Source of the DNA: Actinomycetota bacterium
GTDB taxonomy: Bacteria; Actinomycetota; Acidimicrobiia; Acidimicrobiales; Acidimicrobilacustridaceae
Reading direction: 5' to 3'
Assembly (NCBI GenBank): GCA_009705225.1
Contig: WLCQ01000006.1
Span: 1-39,827, forward strand
DNA length: 39,827 nt
Shown here: piece after piece, positions 24,277 to 31,701 of the stretch
Position numbering within the stretch: the stretch's first letter is position 1
Layout of the letters: each line of letters begins with the position of its first letter
Position numbers and translations under genes: made by a program
The notes under the pieces: model-generated
The model's input: the letters and a program-made list of their open reading frames with translations, nothing else
Databases searched by the model: none
Told to the model about the DNA's origin: nothing

Positions 24277-25437
24277 TCAACGCGACGAGCTCACCACGCG
24301 GCCATAACCGGATGGTTCCTTCCACCATCCCCGGAAGTTCGTGACCGAGATCCCGTGCGATGCCTGCACCAACTGATTCCCCCCGATATACATCGCCACA
24401 TGCTCAGAGGCTCCCGGACCGTAGAAGACGAGGTCTCCCGGCTGGAGTTGCGAAGCGGAGATTCGCGTCGTGACTTGGTACTGCGCACCGCTGTAATGCG
24501 GCAGATTGATACCGACCTGGGCATAGGCCCACAGGATGAGACCGGAACAATCGAAGGTGGTGGGACCAGCGGCTCCCCAGACATAGGGCGAGCCGACCCG
24601 TGTGAGCGCGGCCGCGACCGCACCCGATGCTCCTTGTCCCGGCGGAGGCGGAGGGAGGTTTGGATTCTCCTTGAGTCCGGAGTTGTCGCCGATGCGCGAT
24701 GGCGTGTTCGGGAATGACCCACCTGAGCCACCGGCTGCTGCGGCGGCTGCAGCAGCCGCGCGTTGCTGTTCGGCTGCACGGCGGGCTGTCTCGGCAGCAA
24801 CAAGCGTGGCGAGATCTCCCTGCACCTTTGAGGCAAGAGCCTGCTGCTCAGAGAGTGCTGCTTGCTGCGACGCACGAGCCTGTTCGATCTCGGAGGCATG
24901 GGCGTCGGCAGCCCGCTCTGCCTCCGCCAATCGGGCGGTGTCCTCCTGCGCTCGCACCTTGGCTGCATTGAGCGCATCGATCGAGTCCTGTCGCGTGCCG
25001 GAAACGTTTTCGAGATACGAACGCTTCTGGACACCGGTCGATGCATCACTCGTCAGTAGCGCATCGAGCTCTGGACTGTCATTACCCATCTGATAGGCGG
25101 CGATGGCGAACTCGCGCAGCTCGACCCGGCGCTGGTCGAGCTCGGCGGAGGTGGCCGCAGCACGGGTACGCGCCTCCTCCACCCCCTGTTGGGCGAGGTG
25201 GAGTTCATAGTTGGCCCGCTCGAACTGTGAATTGATGTCCATCATGCGGGCATCCATCTGTTCGAGCTTGTCGGCGACGGCTGCGGCTTCCGCTCGCTTC
25301 TCAGAGATCTGGTCGGCACTGGCCGGAACGCTGACAAGTGACGCGGCGCCAAGCGCTGTGACCACGAGCAACGATCCGATCCGACGGAAATTGCGCCATC
25401 TGGGGGTGGCGCTGACGGGAACCTCGGGAGCGGACAT
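24277..25437 (-). CDS. Secreted coiled-coil NlpC/P60 peptidoglycan endopeptidase (RipA-like)
   Basis: The 386-residue protein has a signal peptide (about 1-42, RNFRRIGSLLVVTALGAASL, cleavage near ASADQ), a long N-terminal coiled coil (about 43-230), a run of nine alanines, a Pro-rich linker (PPPPPGQG), and a C-terminal NlpC/P60 domain from about 270. Catalytic residues are Cys297 (TFDCSGLI), His346 (SEHVAMYIG) and His361 (SHGISVT). It cleaves peptide stems in the cell wall during division or growth; the coiled coil usually restrains the enzyme or binds an FtsEX-type partner. ATG 25437 has AAGGA about 9 nt upstream. A much longer open frame upstream lacks coding features. Confidence 0.93.
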   Translation of the reverse strand: MSAPEVPVSATPRWRNFRRIGSLLVVTALGAASLVSVPASADQISEKRAEAAAVADKLEQMDARMMDINSQFERANYELHLAQQGVEEARTRAAATSAELDQRRVELREFAIAAYQMGNDSPELDALLTSDASTGVQKRSYLENVSGTRQDSIDALNAAKVRAQEDTARLAEAERAADAHASEIEQARASQQAALSEQQALASKVQGDLATLVAAETARRAAEQQRAAAAAAAAAGGSGGSFPNTPSRIGDNSGLKENPNLPPPPPGQGASGAVAAALTRVGSPYVWGAAGPTTFDCSGLILWAYAQVGINLPHYSGAQYQVTTRISASQLQPGDLVFYGPGASEHVAMYIGGNQLVQASHGISVTNFRGWWKEPSGYGRVVSSSR

Positions 25438-25632
25438 CGGGAACAATCCTTTCAGCACGCCACAGAACACGCAATGATGCCGCCCCAATGAGGGAGGTAT
25501 GTTCTTCACAGCTCTTGCCCGAATCGCCCGAAAACACCTGGAATTCCAAGGAATTACACGGAACCGTAACGACGATGTGCCCGGGTATCTCCACCCAGGG
25601 CCATGCGCCTCACCGCTGAATGGAATCCACCG
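25438..25632. promoter_or_regulatory. Divergent leader region of NlpC/P60 and SCO6745-family genes
   Basis: The region has a perfect 10-bp palindrome TGGAATTCCA (25539-25548) and a hairpin with arms at 25580-25586 and 25593-25600 (CCCGGGT/ACCCAGGG, one mismatch on the plus strand, a G-U pair on the minus strand). I looked for a c-di-AMP (ydaO) riboswitch, common before such hydrolases, and did not see its conserved blocks. Confidence 0.35.
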
Positions 25633-26490
25633 ATGACTGACTGGTCTGCGAAAGCCCGACGAAATTCCCGATCCGTACAAACCACGATCGGCTGGATCTT
25701 CTGGGACCCCGGCGCAGTTTCCCGGTTCGAGGCGCTGGGACTTCCCGGCCCGATCGGCTACATCGCCGCCCGCTGCGCTCCGCTCGCGCCTGCAGGACCC
25801 CACGCGGTCATTGCCGCATTCGGCTCCATCAGTCCACCAGCAATCGAATTCACGTTTGCGTTGGTCGAGGCGAACACGACGTTCCAGACGGTCTGGCAGG
25901 AACGTGACGCTGCAATTCTCGATGGACTCACCGCCCATGCTCCGCAAATCCTTCAGCCACTCGCGGATTTCGGGCCAGAGATCTGGGCCATTGTCGACCG
26001 TCTGCCGACCGCGGGCCGGGTGTTCTTCGCCGCCCACCTTTCCATGCCCCGCAGTACTGATCCGGTGCTATCGGGCTGGCATGCGATCAACTGCCTGCGC
26101 GAGTGGCGGGGCGACACCCATTGGGCACTCGTGGCGGCAGCAGGTCTTTCCGGCATCGAAGTCTCGATCCTGCACAACGAATGGCTGGGCTACGAGGCCG
26201 ATTGGCTCCCGACTTCACGGGGCAGCTCTCCCCAGGATCTCGAGAGCGGCTGGGCGCTGCTTGAATCGAAGGGCTTGGCCGCCAACCGTCGAGCGACGAC
26301 CGCGGGGCTCGATCTTCGCCAGCAGCTCGAGGATGACACCGATCGCCTCACTGCGGGCCCGTGGGAGGAGCTCGGAGAGTTGCGTTCGGTCGAGTTCGCA
26401 GAGCGATTCGAACCCCCGTGCGAGGCACTCCTGCAGCGGGTGGACCTCACGGCAGGGGTCAACTATCAGCCGGCCTCGCGGATCCGCTGA
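25633..26490 (+). CDS. SCO6745/SalK-like family protein
   Basis: The 285-residue protein matches the actinobacterial SCO6745 (SalK-like) family. Diagnostic blocks are GLPGPIGYIAARCAPL near residue 36, CLREWRGDTHWALVAAAGLSGIE in the middle and a C-terminal winged-helix-like part (GWALLESKGLAANRRATTAGLDLRQQLEDDTDRL). The family's biochemical function is unknown. I prefer ATG 25633 (MTDWSAKARR), which begins where family members begin; ATG 25603 is in frame and 10 residues longer. The gene is immediately upstream of oleA but is separated from it by a hairpin, so it is probably a separate transcript. Confidence 0.75.
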   Translation: MTDWSAKARRNSRSVQTTIGWIFWDPGAVSRFEALGLPGPIGYIAARCAPLAPAGPHAVIAAFGSISPPAIEFTFALVEANTTFQTVWQERDAAILDGLTAHAPQILQPLADFGPEIWAIVDRLPTAGRVFFAAHLSMPRSTDPVLSGWHAINCLREWRGDTHWALVAAAGLSGIEVSILHNEWLGYEADWLPTSRGSSPQDLESGWALLESKGLAANRRATTAGLDLRQQLEDDTDRLTAGPWEELGELRSVEFAERFEPPCEALLQRVDLTAGVNYQPASRIR

Positions 26491-26491
26491 G

Positions 26492-26518
26492 GGGCACCGT
26501 CTCGGTGAACAGGTGCCC
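26492..26518 (+). terminator. Hairpin between SCO6745-family gene and oleA
   Basis: A 7-bp stem GGGCACC/GGTGCCC (26492-26498 and 26512-26518) begins 2 nt after the stop codon. An alternative 5-bp stem CACCG/CGGTG with a 3-nt loop (26495-26507) shares its left arm, so the two cannot form together. Position suggests termination of the upstream gene before the oleA promoter. Confidence 0.55.
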
Positions 26519-26525
26519 GAGGCCC

Positions 26526-26531
26526 TAGCCT
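26526..26531 (+). promoter_or_regulatory. Putative -10 element for leaderless oleA
   Basis: TAGCCT lies exactly 6 nt before the GTG at 26538, matching the TAnnnT-N6-start pattern of leaderless actinobacterial genes. No -35 element is evident. No Shine-Dalgarno precedes the GTG. Confidence 0.45.
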
Positions 26532-26537
26532 GCAGGG

Positions 26538-27551
26538 GTGGCCCCGTTCTCCGCGCTTGACCAGTCGCATATCTGGTCCGTGTCCCATGTCGAAGCTCCG
26601 GAACGGATCAGCTCGGAATGGATCGACGAGCAACTCGCTGAGACCTATACGCGCTGCGGAGTTCGTCCCGGTCTTCTTGCGTCAGTAGCCGGCATCGACG
26701 CGCGTCGCTGGTGGAATGCCGAGACGACCTTCGATGAGGCGGCGGCACTCGCTGGAGCCCGGGCGCTCGAGGAAGCTGGCGTCGCCCCCGACGAAGTCGA
26801 CCTCCTCATCTCGACCTCGGTCTCGAAGCATCATCTCGAACCAAGCGTCGCCTGCGCCGTGCACTACCGGCTCGGACTTGCGGCGACCTGTACGAACTAT
26901 GACCTCGGAAATGCCTGTCTCGGCTTCGTGAACGCGATGACCATCGCATCAATGGCGATCGCCACCGGTCAGGCAAGGGTTGTGCTCATTGTGGACGGAG
27001 AAGGAAGCCGTCAGGTCCAGACCGAGACCATCGAGCGCCTGCAGTCCCCTGATACCGAGGTCACCGATATCTTCGAGCAGTTCGCCTCCCTCACCATTGG
27101 TTCGGGTGCAGCAGCAATGGTGATGGGTGCGCCTCGAGATGGCGGCCATCGATTCGTCGGCGCCGTCACCCGAGCCGCTACCAAACATCATGAGCTCTGC
27201 ATCGGCGACCTCAAGTCGATGCGGACCGACACCGCTGCGCTTCTCGAATCCGGTCTCGAACTGGCCGAGCAGACCTTCAGTGCAGCGCTCGAATCGGGAT
27301 GGCAATGGCGCAATTGCGACCGCTACGTACTCCATCAGGTCTCGAAGGTGCACACGAACAAACTCTGTGAACTCCTCGGGATCGACCAGAAACAGGTGCC
27401 GCTCAGCTATCCGGAGTTCGGCAACATCGGCCCGGCCGCACTTCCGTACACACTCTCGACGATCTCAGATGAACTCCAGACCGACGATCGCGTGCTCCTC
27501 ATGGGCATCGGCTCCGGCCTGAATTGCTCCATGGCCGAACTCGTCTGGTGA
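26538..27551 (+). CDS. oleA: OleA: thiolase-fold condensing enzyme for head-to-head hydrocarbon synthesis
   Basis: The 337-residue protein joins two fatty acyl-CoAs by a non-decarboxylative Claisen condensation to a 2-alkyl-3-ketoacid. OleA-specific residues are all present: Glu101 (LEPSVA, the Glu117 equivalent), Cys127 (DLGNACLGFVNAM, Cys143 equivalent), His266 (LHQVSKVHT) and Asn296 (YPEFGNIGPAALP), numbering comparisons being to Xanthomonas OleA. The early block SVSHVEAP and VAGIDARRWW also match OleA rather than FabH. GTG 26538 keeps that block and has TAGCCT 6 nt upstream. The next gene, the oleB-oleC fusion, starts 6 nt after its stop, so these are one operon. Confidence 0.95.
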   Translation: MAPFSALDQSHIWSVSHVEAPERISSEWIDEQLAETYTRCGVRPGLLASVAGIDARRWWNAETTFDEAAALAGARALEEAGVAPDEVDLLISTSVSKHHLEPSVACAVHYRLGLAATCTNYDLGNACLGFVNAMTIASMAIATGQARVVLIVDGEGSRQVQTETIERLQSPDTEVTDIFEQFASLTIGSGAAAMVMGAPRDGGHRFVGAVTRAATKHHELCIGDLKSMRTDTAALLESGLELAEQTFSAALESGWQWRNCDRYVLHQVSKVHTNKLCELLGIDQKQVPLSYPEFGNIGPAALPYTLSTISDELQTDDRVLLMGIGSGLNCSMAELVW

Positions 27552-27557
27552 GCGGGC

Positions 27558-30110
27558 GTGCCCCAACGTCGTACCGGCAGCACTGATCGTCCCGAGGCCT
27601 CGGACTGGGAGCGATGGGGCGTAGATCCGGCATGGAATCGCCGAGTCACGCTGACCACATCGGCGGGCACTGTGGAGTGGAGCATTCTCGATACCGGACA
27701 CGGATCGAAGGGCACCATCGTCTGTGTGCACGGCAATCCCACATGGGGTTACCTGTGGCGAAATCTCCTCCGTGAGTCAGCGCACGGTTGGCGTGTCATC
27801 GCCGTCGATCAAACGGGTATGGGTTGGTCGCAACGCGCCGGGTCGCGAACCTTGGAACAACGGGTCGAGGAACTTGTCGCCTTCTGCCAGCAGGAAGCAC
27901 CCGGACCTCTCATCCTCGCGGCCCACGACTGGGGTGGACCCGTCGCAATGGGAGCGGCAGGTGAACTCGACGTGCGGGCGGTCGTTCTGACCAACACCGC
28001 CGTCGCGAAGCCTCAATCCGTCTCCGTTCCGCCGCTCATCGCAGTCGCCAGGAGCGCTGTCGGCCTGACATGTGCTCGCACACCGCTGTTCGTGCGCGGC
28101 ACGTCACATATGACCGATCGGTCACACCGAGAGGCGCTGAATGCGCCGTACCGATCGGCGGCTCGGCGTAGCGCTGTCGCTGACTTCGTCGCCGATATTC
28201 CGCTGCAACCAAATGACACGTCGTTCGTTGCCCTTGAGCGCTCCGCATCGAATTTCGAAGCGCTCCGATCGCGATCGATACCGGTACTTCTCCTCTGGGG
28301 TGGTAGCGACCCGGTCTTCCACGATCGATTTCTCGCCGACCTTCTGACTCGAGCTCCCCACGCCGATGTGCACCGGTTCGCCGATGCAGGTCATCTGGTG
28401 GCGCTCGATGAGCCCATCGGACCCATGGTCACCCGGTGGCTCGACACCCATCTCGCCAACGGCACCATCACGCTCGCCGAATCCGCGAACCCTGCTGCGC
28501 ACATCCGAGAGCCGCATGAACCAACTTCCATGCACCCGGTAGGGGAAGACTCCACCGATTTCGCAGTCACTACAGCAAACACCTTCTCCCCGATCACCAC
28601 AGCGCTCATGGAGCGGGCGTCGGACCCTTCGTGTGCGTACGAAGGGCCCGACGGCGCTCGAAGCTGGAGCGCACTCAACGCTGCCGCCGAACGAATCGCT
28701 CGGAGACTCGTGCGTCATGGCGTGCAACCGGGCGATCGAATCGCGCTGCTCGTGCCGCCCGGAATACAGCTTCTTGAAGCAGTCCACGGTGCCTGGCGGG
28801 CTGGTGCAGTGGTCGTCATCGCCGACAGCGCTCTCGGCGCTTCGGGCCTCCGGTCTGCATTCAGGAGCGCCACGCCGGCTTGGGTCATCGGTACACCCAA
28901 GAATCTGCTGGCGGCAAAGATTCTGCGGATGACGCCGGGTGCCGGAGCATTCTCGATGGGCCGACTCCCCGGAGCCGTAGATCTCTCGGGTTCGGCGCTC
29001 CGATCCAACCCGAACGAATTTTCGCTTCGACTCCCCAACCTTGATCCTGATTCTGCGGCCGCAGTAGTCCACACCTCGGGGGCCACCGGTCCGGCAAAGC
29101 CGGTCGTTTACACGCACGCTGCTCTTGCTGCCCAGCGTGACGTGGTGCGTGAGGCGTTCACCCTCGATCCCGCCCACGGATTCATCTCCTCCTTCGCTCC
29201 GTTCATCCTTCTCGGTCCAGCCCTAGGCGTCCCGTGTGTCCTCCCCGAGGGCGACGTCCTCGCTCCCGCCGAACTCGACTTCGATCAATTCGCTGATGCC
29301 TGCCGATCTTCGGATTCGGACGTGGCATGGCTCTCCCCAGCATCGGCCCGCACGATCGTTCGCACCGCCAATGGTCGACAGGTTCCTCTGCGCCTCGTGA
29401 TGCTCGCCGGCGCACCCATCCCGCTCGCACTCGCTGAGGACATCCACCGCGTCACCAGCGCCGAGGTTCGCGCACCGTACGGAATGACCGAAGCAATGCC
29501 CGTGACTGACGGAATAGGAGCGATGAATCGAGTTCCGTGGGGAACCGATACGGGAAGGGCTCTCTCCGGAGCCGAGATCATCATCGTGCCCTTCCGCGAA
29601 CCCCGGTTGGCGCAGGTCGCGACAGGTTGTTGGGGCGAGATCCTCGTGTCGTGTCCATGGATGCGTTCCGGATACGACAGAAGATGGGGAGTCGATGAGT
29701 CATCAACGATTGAGCGCGACGGAAAGTTGTTCCACAGGACCGGCGATGTCGGGGCGATCGACGATCAGGGCCACCTCATCCAACTTGGTCGAGTGCAGCA
29801 CGTGATCACCACCGCAACACAGGCGCTTCCATGTGCCGTGGTCGAACAATCAATTGCCGACCAGATCAGTGCTGAGGTGGCGGCGGTGGGCGTTGGCCCC
29901 GATGGGGCGCAGGTCGTCGTCGTCGTAGTGAGCGGTACCGGTTCGTTGCGTACTGCCGACTCCGAACTCACTGCCGATGTACGTGCTGCATCGCCGCATT
30001 CCATTGCTGCGGTACTCATCGGCGAACTCCCTGTTGACATCCGTCATCAGTCGAAGATCCGGCGCGATGTCCTTGCCGAATCGGCCGCCGAACTGCTTGC
30101 GGGCCGATGA
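27558..30110 (+). CDS. oleBC: OleBC fusion: beta-lactone decarboxylase plus beta-lactone synthetase
   Basis: The 850-residue protein joins two enzymes. Residues about 25-300 are an OleB alpha/beta hydrolase: HGNPTWGYLWR (58-68), nucleophile Asp124 in AAHDWGGP, acid Asp251 in WGGSDPV, and His279 in DAGHLV. Residues about 300-335 are a linker. Residues about 336-850 are an OleC adenylate-forming domain: P-loop HTSGATGPAK (505-514), APYGMTEAMPVT, TGDVGAIDDQGHLIQLGR and a C-terminal Lys in HQSKIRR. OleC closes the 2-alkyl-3-hydroxyacid to a beta-lactone using ATP; OleB removes CO2 to give a cis-olefin. Fusion should channel the reactive lactone. OleB-OleC fusions are known in other Actinobacteria such as Micrococcus. 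The GTG start has no strong Shine-Dalgarno and is probably coupled to oleA. The stop overlaps oleD. Confidence 0.95.
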   Translation: MPQRRTGSTDRPEASDWERWGVDPAWNRRVTLTTSAGTVEWSILDTGHGSKGTIVCVHGNPTWGYLWRNLLRESAHGWRVIAVDQTGMGWSQRAGSRTLEQRVEELVAFCQQEAPGPLILAAHDWGGPVAMGAAGELDVRAVVLTNTAVAKPQSVSVPPLIAVARSAVGLTCARTPLFVRGTSHMTDRSHREALNAPYRSAARRSAVADFVADIPLQPNDTSFVALERSASNFEALRSRSIPVLLLWGGSDPVFHDRFLADLLTRAPHADVHRFADAGHLVALDEPIGPMVTRWLDTHLANGTITLAESANPAAHIREPHEPTSMHPVGEDSTDFAVTTANTFSPITTALMERASDPSCAYEGPDGARSWSALNAAAERIARRLVRHGVQPGDRIALLVPPGIQLLEAVHGAWRAGAVVVIADSALGASGLRSAFRSATPAWVIGTPKNLLAAKILRMTPGAGAFSMGRLPGAVDLSGSALRSNPNEFSLRLPNLDPDSAAAVVHTSGATGPAKPVVYTHAALAAQRDVVREAFTLDPAHGFISSFAPFILLGPALGVPCVLPEGDVLAPAELDFDQFADACRSSDSDVAWLSPASARTIVRTANGRQVPLRLVMLAGAPIPLALAEDIHRVTSAEVRAPYGMTEAMPVTDGIGAMNRVPWGTDTGRALSGAEIIIVPFREPRLAQVATGCWGEILVSCPWMRSGYDRRWGVDESSTIERDGKLFHRTGDVGAIDDQGHLIQLGRVQHVITTATQALPCAVVEQSIADQISAEVAAVGVGPDGAQVVVVVVSGTGSLRTADSELTADVRAASPHSIAAVLIGELPVDIRHQSKIRRDVLAESAAELLAGR

Positions 30111-31060
30111 AAGTTCTGGTCACGGGGGGTTCGAGCCTTCTCGGGGCAACCGTCGCGAACCTCCTCGTGACGAGAGGCGATGAGGTCACCTGTTTCCAGC
30201 GCAAGCATTCAGGCACACATGCCACCGATCACCTCGGCGACATCACCGATGCTTCGTCACTCCTCGCTGCCGCATCGGGCCATGAAGCAGTTATCCATCT
30301 GGCAGCACTCGTCGTTCCGAAAGCTCCTTGGAGTCGGATGCAAGCCGTGAACATCGAAGGCACTCGCAATGCCCGAAGCGCAGCTGAGCAGTGCGGCAGA
30401 TTCGTGCATATCTCGAGCCCATCAGTCGCGTTCCACGACGTCGCCAGCGTGGGCGAGGGAGCGAATGCCCCGCTCTACGCCGGGCGTGACGGCTACACCA
30501 GATCCAAAGCAATTGCTGAACAGGAAGTACTCACTGGGCCACGCGTACCCACCGTCGTGATACGCCCACATCTCGTCTGGGGTCCGGGCGATACTCAGCT
30601 CATTGGTCGCATCGTCGACAGAGCCCGCTCACATCGACTGGCTCTTCCCGACCATGGCAGAGCACTCGTCGACACGACCTACGTCGACGATGCAGCATCA
30701 GCAATCGTGGCTGCTCTCGATGTCTGTCATCCCGGGGCCGATGCGGTCAATCACGCGTGGGTGGTGACCGGATCAGAACCGCGGCCACTGCGCGATCTCG
30801 TGGACTCCATCCTGCATGCCGCCGGCGTCACCGAACGTCCTCGCTCGGTACCGGCGCCACTCGCCGCTGCGGCTGGTCGGGTGCTGGAACGGCTCTGGCC
30901 CGGAGCGGAGCCGCCGCTCACCCATTTCGCTGCTCGCCAACTCTCGGTGGCGCACTGGTTCGACCAGCGAGAGACACAGCGGGTGCTGCGGTGGTCTCCC
31001 ACCGTCGGTCTCGACGAAGGTTTCCGGCGCCTCGCCGACTGGTTCGCCGCTTCATCGTGA
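30107..31060 (+). CDS. oleD: OleD: NADPH-dependent 2-alkyl-3-ketoacid reductase
   Basis: The 317-residue extended short-chain dehydrogenase reduces the OleA product to the 2-alkyl-3-hydroxyacid. The NAD(P) motif is TGGSSLLG (6-13). The catalytic residues are a Ser in HISSPSV (103-104) and Tyr130/Lys134 (YTRSK). PHLVWGPGDTQLIGRIVDRAR is typical of the 3-beta-HSD-like OleD family. ATG 30107 overlaps the oleBC stop in ATGA, so translation is coupled. With OleA and OleBC this completes the four-activity pathway. Confidence 0.93.
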   Translation: MKVLVTGGSSLLGATVANLLVTRGDEVTCFQRKHSGTHATDHLGDITDASSLLAAASGHEAVIHLAALVVPKAPWSRMQAVNIEGTRNARSAAEQCGRFVHISSPSVAFHDVASVGEGANAPLYAGRDGYTRSKAIAEQEVLTGPRVPTVVIRPHLVWGPGDTQLIGRIVDRARSHRLALPDHGRALVDTTYVDDAASAIVAALDVCHPGADAVNHAWVVTGSEPRPLRDLVDSILHAAGVTERPRSVPAPLAAAAGRVLERLWPGAEPPLTHFAARQLSVAHWFDQRETQRVLRWSPTVGLDEGFRRLADWFAASS

Positions 31061-31070
31061 CTCGCAGCGG

Positions 31071-31076
31071 TACGGT
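31071..31076 (+). promoter_or_regulatory. Putative -10 element for leaderless GNAT gene
   Basis: TACGGT lies exactly 6 nt before ATG 31083. The gene has no Shine-Dalgarno and starts 22 nt after the oleD stop, so it may be transcribed on its own as well as by read-through from the ole operon. Confidence 0.4.
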
Positions 31077-31082
31077 GCGCGC

Positions 31083-31700
31083 ATGACAGAGTTCGAGATC
31101 GGCCGCCTTGAGGCGGGTTCGCTTCCGATGGCCATCGCCACCACCAGCCGGGCGTTCTGGCCCGACCCACTCTTCGGGCACTTCGCCCGTGACGTCGTGC
31201 AGGAACATCGCATGCTTCCCACATTCCTCGGCGCGCTCCTACGCGATGCGGCCGACCACGGCGAGATCTGGGTCGCAACCCGCGATGGTGTCGTGGTCGG
31301 ATCAGCCTCGTGGCTGCAACCAGGAACGATGCCGCGAACTCGTTCCCGAGAGAGTCGCATCACAAGGGCCTGCGCGAGCGCACTTCTCACCGGTCGCAAT
31401 CGGCGCAGCGGTCTTGCCCTGCTTTCAGCAGTTGAGCGTCAGCATCCCACCGAGGCGCACTGGTATCTCCCACTGCTCGGCATCGACCCCAAGTGGCAGG
31501 GGCGCGGCATTGGTACTGCCCTGTTGAACCCGAAGCTGCGCGAATGCGACGCCGATGGCCTACCCGCCTACCTCGAAACCCAGAAGCCGGAAAATGTCCC
31601 GTACTACGAACGATTCGGATTCCGGGTGACCGATGTGATCGAGCTGCCGGCGACCCCGCCGATCTGGCTCATGTGGCGCGATCCAAAACCGCTCGAGTAG
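31083..31700 (+). CDS. GNAT-family N-acetyltransferase
   Basis: The 205-residue protein has the acetyl-CoA pyrophosphate loop of GNAT enzymes, LLGIDPKWQGRGIGTALL (Q/RxxGxG/A), and the family's C-terminal NVPYYERFGFRVTDVIEL. Substrate cannot be predicted. The start is ATG 31083 (MTEFEIGRLE), supported by TACGGT 6 nt upstream; an earlier in-frame start lies inside oleD. The stop codon is separated from the convergent SDR stop by a single base. Whether it has any part in the ole pathway is unknown. Confidence 0.87.
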   Translation: MTEFEIGRLEAGSLPMAIATTSRAFWPDPLFGHFARDVVQEHRMLPTFLGALLRDAADHGEIWVATRDGVVVGSASWLQPGTMPRTRSRESRITRACASALLTGRNRRSGLALLSAVERQHPTEAHWYLPLLGIDPKWQGRGIGTALLNPKLRECDADGLPAYLETQKPENVPYYERFGFRVTDVIELPATPPIWLMWRDPKPLE

Positions 31701-31701
31701 C

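Noticed and set aside
25438-25602. A c-di-AMP (ydaO) riboswitch before the NlpC/P60 gene
   Set aside because: The conserved sequence blocks of that riboswitch were not seen; only short hairpins are present.
25438-26037. Upstream extension of the NlpC/P60 frame
   Set aside because: The extension crosses the divergent gene and lacks a signal peptide or domain; the signal peptide and ribosome-binding site at 25437 fix the start.
26538-27551. FabH (3-oxoacyl-ACP synthase III) identity for the condensing enzyme
   Set aside because: The gene order and residues Glu101 and Asn296, plus the NACLGFVNAM block, fit OleA, and the neighbours are the other Ole enzymes.
28122-29177. A 351-residue open frame on the minus strand within oleBC
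   Set aside because: It overlaps the coding core of OleB and OleC completely and shows no motif.
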